From an uncultured Flavobacteriales bacterium (GTDB taxonomy: Bacteria; Bacteroidota; Bacteroidia; Flavobacteriales_G; NORP312): 64,000 nucleotides of DNA. The notes under the pieces were generated by a model, which was not told the origin of the DNA, ran no database searches, and saw nothing but the letters and a program-made list of their open reading frames with translations. The DNA is taken from assembly GCA_905480125.1 (NCBI GenBank), contig CAJQPE010000076.1, positions 1 to 64,000 of the forward strand, given 5' to 3'. A program made the translations under genes and the position numbers. This document shows positions 60,901 through 64,000 of the stretch, one piece after another (positions within the stretch are counted from its first letter, which is position 1; each line of letters opens with the position of its first letter).

Positions 60901-62617
60901 GAATATTAGATGGGATATCAAGTCTGTTGAAGACGAAAAAACTGCCTTAGAACTTGCAAAAGAGCTCACAATATCTAACTCGCTAGCATCAATACTTGTT
61001 CAGCGAAAAATTGACACTTTTGACAAGGCAAAAAAATATTTTAGACCAAGCTTAGATGACATTCATGATCCTTTTTTGATGAAGGATATGGATAAAGCAA
61101 TAGAGAGGATTGAACGAGCACTTGGTCAAGGTGAACGAATTCTTGTTTATGGGGATTATGATGTAGATGGAACAACAGCGGTATCTCTAGTTTACTCATT
61201 TTTGGCGAAATTCACCGATAATATTGATTATTACATTCCTGACCGATACACAGAGGGTTATGGTATATCCTATAAAGGAATTGATTACGCTTGCAAAAAT
61301 GAAATCTCGTTAATCATTGCCCTAGACTGCGGTATAAAAGCAAATGACAAAGTTGATTACGCAAATGAAAAAAATATTGACTTTATAATTTGTGATCACC
61401 ACCGCCCTAGTGAAAACCTTCCCTCTGCTATAGCGATTCTAGACCCAAAAAGAAATGACTGCGACTACCCTTATGACGAACTTTGTGGTTGTGGAATTGG
61501 CTTTAAACTTATTCAAGCTTTTTCTCAAAAAAATGATTTTCCCTTCGATGATTTACTGCAATATTTAGATTTAGTAGCAATAAGTATTGGGTGCGATATT
61601 GTTCCTGTTACTGGAGAAAATAGAATTTTGGCCTATTATGGTTTAAAGCAAGTAAACCTGAGTAAAAGAACTGGTATTCGTTGTATGCTAGAACTGTTAG
61701 AGTTAAAAAAAGACCTAACAATAACCGATTTGGTGTTTGTAATCGGACCTAGAATAAACGCTGCTGGCAGAATTGACCATGCTAAAAAAGCCGTTCAATT
61801 ACTCATTTCCGACACTGAAGATACCGCTTTTGAAATTAGTAAAAGAATTAATGAAGATAATAAAAATCGAAGGGAGTTAGATAAAGCAATTACACAAGAA
61901 GCACTTGGAATGATTGAAGATGTTAATTTCCTTAAAGATTCTAAATCATTCGTTCTGCATAGCTCAAATTGGCATAAAGGTGTTGTTGGGATTGTGGCTT
62001 CAAGAGTTATTGAGACTTATTACCGCCCAACAATAATTCTTACTAGCGATGGCGCAACTGCATCTGGAAGTGCAAGGTCTGTAAAAGGTTTTGATATATA
62101 CAAAGCCATTAGTGCTTGTCAAAATATGATAACACAATTTGGTGGACATAAATATGCTGCAGGACTAACCCTGCCGACTGAAAATATTAATAGATTTCGT
62201 GAAAAATTTGAAGAGGCGGTATCTAGGACGATTACGAAAGAGCAGCTGACCCCAAATATTGAAATTGATGCAAAACTTACCCTTACCGAAATAACAGCAA
62301 AATTCTACAGAATTCTCGAACAACTTGCTCCTTTTGGACCTCAAAACATGAGACCTGTGTTTGTAACAGTCGGTGTATTAGATACTGGTTATTCAAAAAC
62401 TGTTGGCACAGAAGATTTACATCTCAAATTAAGTGTCTATCAAAAGGGTAATACTAACTTTAAACTGAATGGTATCGCATTTAATATGGGATATCATTAT
62501 GCCAAAATTTCTCAGGGAATACCGTTTGATATTGTTTACAGCATTGAAGAAAACAATTGGAGAGGAAATGTATCAATTCAGCTAAAAATTAAAGATATTC
62601 GATTTTCCTCTAATTAG
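60893..62617 (+). CDS. recJ: single-stranded-DNA-specific exonuclease RecJ
   Basis: RILVYGDYDVDGTTAVSLVYSFL; IALDCGIKANDKVDYA; DFIICDHHRPSENLPSAIAILDPKR; VIGPRINAAGRIDHAKKAVQLL; SARSVKGFDIYKAIS; TTG start. Confidence 0.95.
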   Translation: MGKNIRWDIKSVEDEKTALELAKELTISNSLASILVQRKIDTFDKAKKYFRPSLDDIHDPFLMKDMDKAIERIERALGQGERILVYGDYDVDGTTAVSLVYSFLAKFTDNIDYYIPDRYTEGYGISYKGIDYACKNEISLIIALDCGIKANDKVDYANEKNIDFIICDHHRPSENLPSAIAILDPKRNDCDYPYDELCGCGIGFKLIQAFSQKNDFPFDDLLQYLDLVAISIGCDIVPVTGENRILAYYGLKQVNLSKRTGIRCMLELLELKKDLTITDLVFVIGPRINAAGRIDHAKKAVQLLISDTEDTAFEISKRINEDNKNRRELDKAITQEALGMIEDVNFLKDSKSFVLHSSNWHKGVVGIVASRVIETYYRPTIILTSDGATASGSARSVKGFDIYKAISACQNMITQFGGHKYAAGLTLPTENINRFREKFEEAVSRTITKEQLTPNIEIDAKLTLTEITAKFYRILEQLAPFGPQNMRPVFVTVGVLDTGYSKTVGTEDLHLKLSVYQKGNTNFKLNGIAFNMGYHYAKISQGIPFDIVYSIEENNWRGNVSIQLKIKDIRFSSN

Positions 62618-62755
62618 TTAGGTTTTTATAAATCTTTATAGAACTAAATTCAATCCAAACATTTTTAGAAAGCTTCACTTTTAACAACGCATATTTAAGG
62701 CCACTAAAACATAAAAACCATTCATAATAGATGCTTGAGTGCCCATTATTAATGA

Positions 62756-62971
62756 AACTTTATCAAGCTTAATTTAGATGAAATATCTGGAAACCGTAAA
62801 GATGACGAAAACAATGGAGACATTGAACTTATTAAAATTCAGAATTTTCTTGGCAATTCAAAAAGCGAGAATATTAATGAAATAAATCTAGCAACAGCAA
62901 GAATATTCAGGAATTATAGCTGGCAATTTAAAGGTAAGGCTGCCTCTGAAATCGATAGTCAAACTTTTTGA
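62756..62971 (+). pseudogene. 71-codon open frame without start codon; possible gene remnant
   Basis: Reads NFIKLNLDEISGNRKDDENNGDIELIKIQNFLGNSKSENINEINLATARIFRNYSWQFKGKAASEIDSQTF*; a short ATG frame (MKLYQA*, from 62752) overlaps its start, as a frameshift would produce. Confidence 0.3.
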
Positions 62972-63032
62972 TTTATCCTTTAGAGCAAACTGGTGTAAGA
63001 TGCAATTAGGAATAAATAACAGAAGAAAAATT

Positions 63033-64000
63033 TTAATTGACTACTATTCTGCCCATAGAAGCGGAAAGTTTCTTTTTTAAATCTGTCAATCTCTTTTGCT
63101 CTTTAAGCAGATCTATTATTGCAGCAGAATTACTAGAGACACTTTTTAATTTTTCTTGATTCTCATGCCACATCATCCTAACGCGCTTTTCCAGATAAGA
63201 ATGCAGAGCACCTTCTACTGCGCGTTTTAATTTATGCTCCTCCGTTTCAACATCAATTAATTTCGACTTCCAATCGTGTAATTCATATTTACTAGTAACC
63301 AGATCTATTGCCAAAGCTCTAACTTCTGGCGTATGGTGATTCAAAAAGTGCTGTTGAGACAGAATAGTCTCATCTTCCAGAGCCTGATTATATTCTTGAA
63401 TAATTATCCTACACCATTCATTGGTCATTTCAATATCGTCTTGCTGAAGTTTATAGACCAAGAAGGCAACAATAGCAACATTTTGATCTTCTTCACCAAC
63501 TTTAAATGTTATGGTCTTGTCACTATATATTAGTAAAAGTCGAATAATATTTCGTTCTTGTATATCAAGCGTATCAGTTAACTTTGGTATAGATTTCTCC
63601 TGTTGAAAGGGGACGACAGGTATTTGATTTTGCGGAACTGCTCCTTGCTTTTTGCTGTTATATTGTTTCTTGCGAATTACTTTATTGAGTTCAATAATCA
63701 ATAAACTTTCTTCTATATCCAATAAACGACTACATTCCTTAATATAAACCGAACGAGAAATATCATCTGGTATGAGTGCAATAGAATCAACAATGTCATG
63801 AATTAGCTTCGCCTTTTTGATTGGATCACCTTCTGTTTCGGCATAAAGTAAATCTGTTTTAAAAACTATGAAGTCTTTCGCTTTGTCTTTAACAAAATCT
63901 TCTAGCTCGCCGGGAACAGAATTTTTAGCAAACGAATCAGGGTCTTCCCCATCTGGAAACAACACAACTTTTACGTTCATGCCTTGTTCTAGAATCAAGT
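63033..64000 (-). CDS. dnaG: DNA primase, C-terminal part (5' end beyond window)
   Basis: MILEQGMNVKVVLFPDGEDPDSFAKNSVPGELEDFVKDKAKDFIVFKTDLL...ISRSVYIKECSRLLDIEESLLIIELNKV; frame open to window end. Confidence 0.9.
   Translation of the reverse strand, partial: LILEQGMNVKVVLFPDGEDPDSFAKNSVPGELEDFVKDKAKDFIVFKTDLLYAETEGDPIKKAKLIHDIVDSIALIPDDISRSVYIKECSRLLDIEESLLIIELNKVIRKKQYNSKKQGAVPQNQIPVVPFQQEKSIPKLTDTLDIQERNIIRLLLIYSDKTITFKVGEEDQNVAIVAFLVYKLQQDDIEMTNEWCRIIIQEYNQALEDETILSQQHFLNHHTPEVRALAIDLVTSKYELHDWKSKLIDVETEEHKLKRAVEGALHSYLEKRVRMMWHENQEKLKSVSSNSAAIIDLLKEQKRLTDLKKKLSASMGRIVVN

Overview
The window looks like Bacteroidota (Flavobacteriales-like) chromosome: AT-rich, mostly densely packed housekeeping and envelope genes. 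I found no CRISPR array, IS element, transposase, phage module or rRNA. Main blocks: ExbD(partial)-TonB-folC; two tRNA-Val genes with different anticodons; a CPA1 Na+/H+ antiporter; waaA; a nucleotide-sugar cluster (DegT aminotransferase, ugd, UDP-xylose synthase, WbpD-like acetyltransferase, Gfo/Idh oxidoreductase, TviB-like dehydrogenase, rmlB); type IX secretion genes porP/sprF-like and gldK-L-M-N; an arginase-fold protein with substituted metal ligands; topA; miaB; a sigma-54 activator; lptE, secG, groES, groEL; purH; mreBCD-mrdA-rodA; a small accessory island (two spermidine-synthase/transporter-like membrane paralogs plus a TMEM229-like protein); an acyl-CoA dehydrogenase; a haem-motif/YceI/DUF5777-like cluster; hemD-rnpA-yidD; a S41 protease; an O-antigen ligase-like protein; murF-alr fusion; tdk; rsmI; DAHP synthase/chorismate mutase; recJ; partial dnaG. 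The best candidates for follow-up are the predicted arginase-fold pseudoenzyme beside the T9SS genes, the haem-motif/YceI/beta-barrel cluster, the spermidine-synthase-like/TMEM229-like island, and several Bacteroidota-type promoters (TTTG-N19-TAnnTTTG) lying almost on top of start codons. All family calls are from reading translated sequence and motifs; no database search was run.
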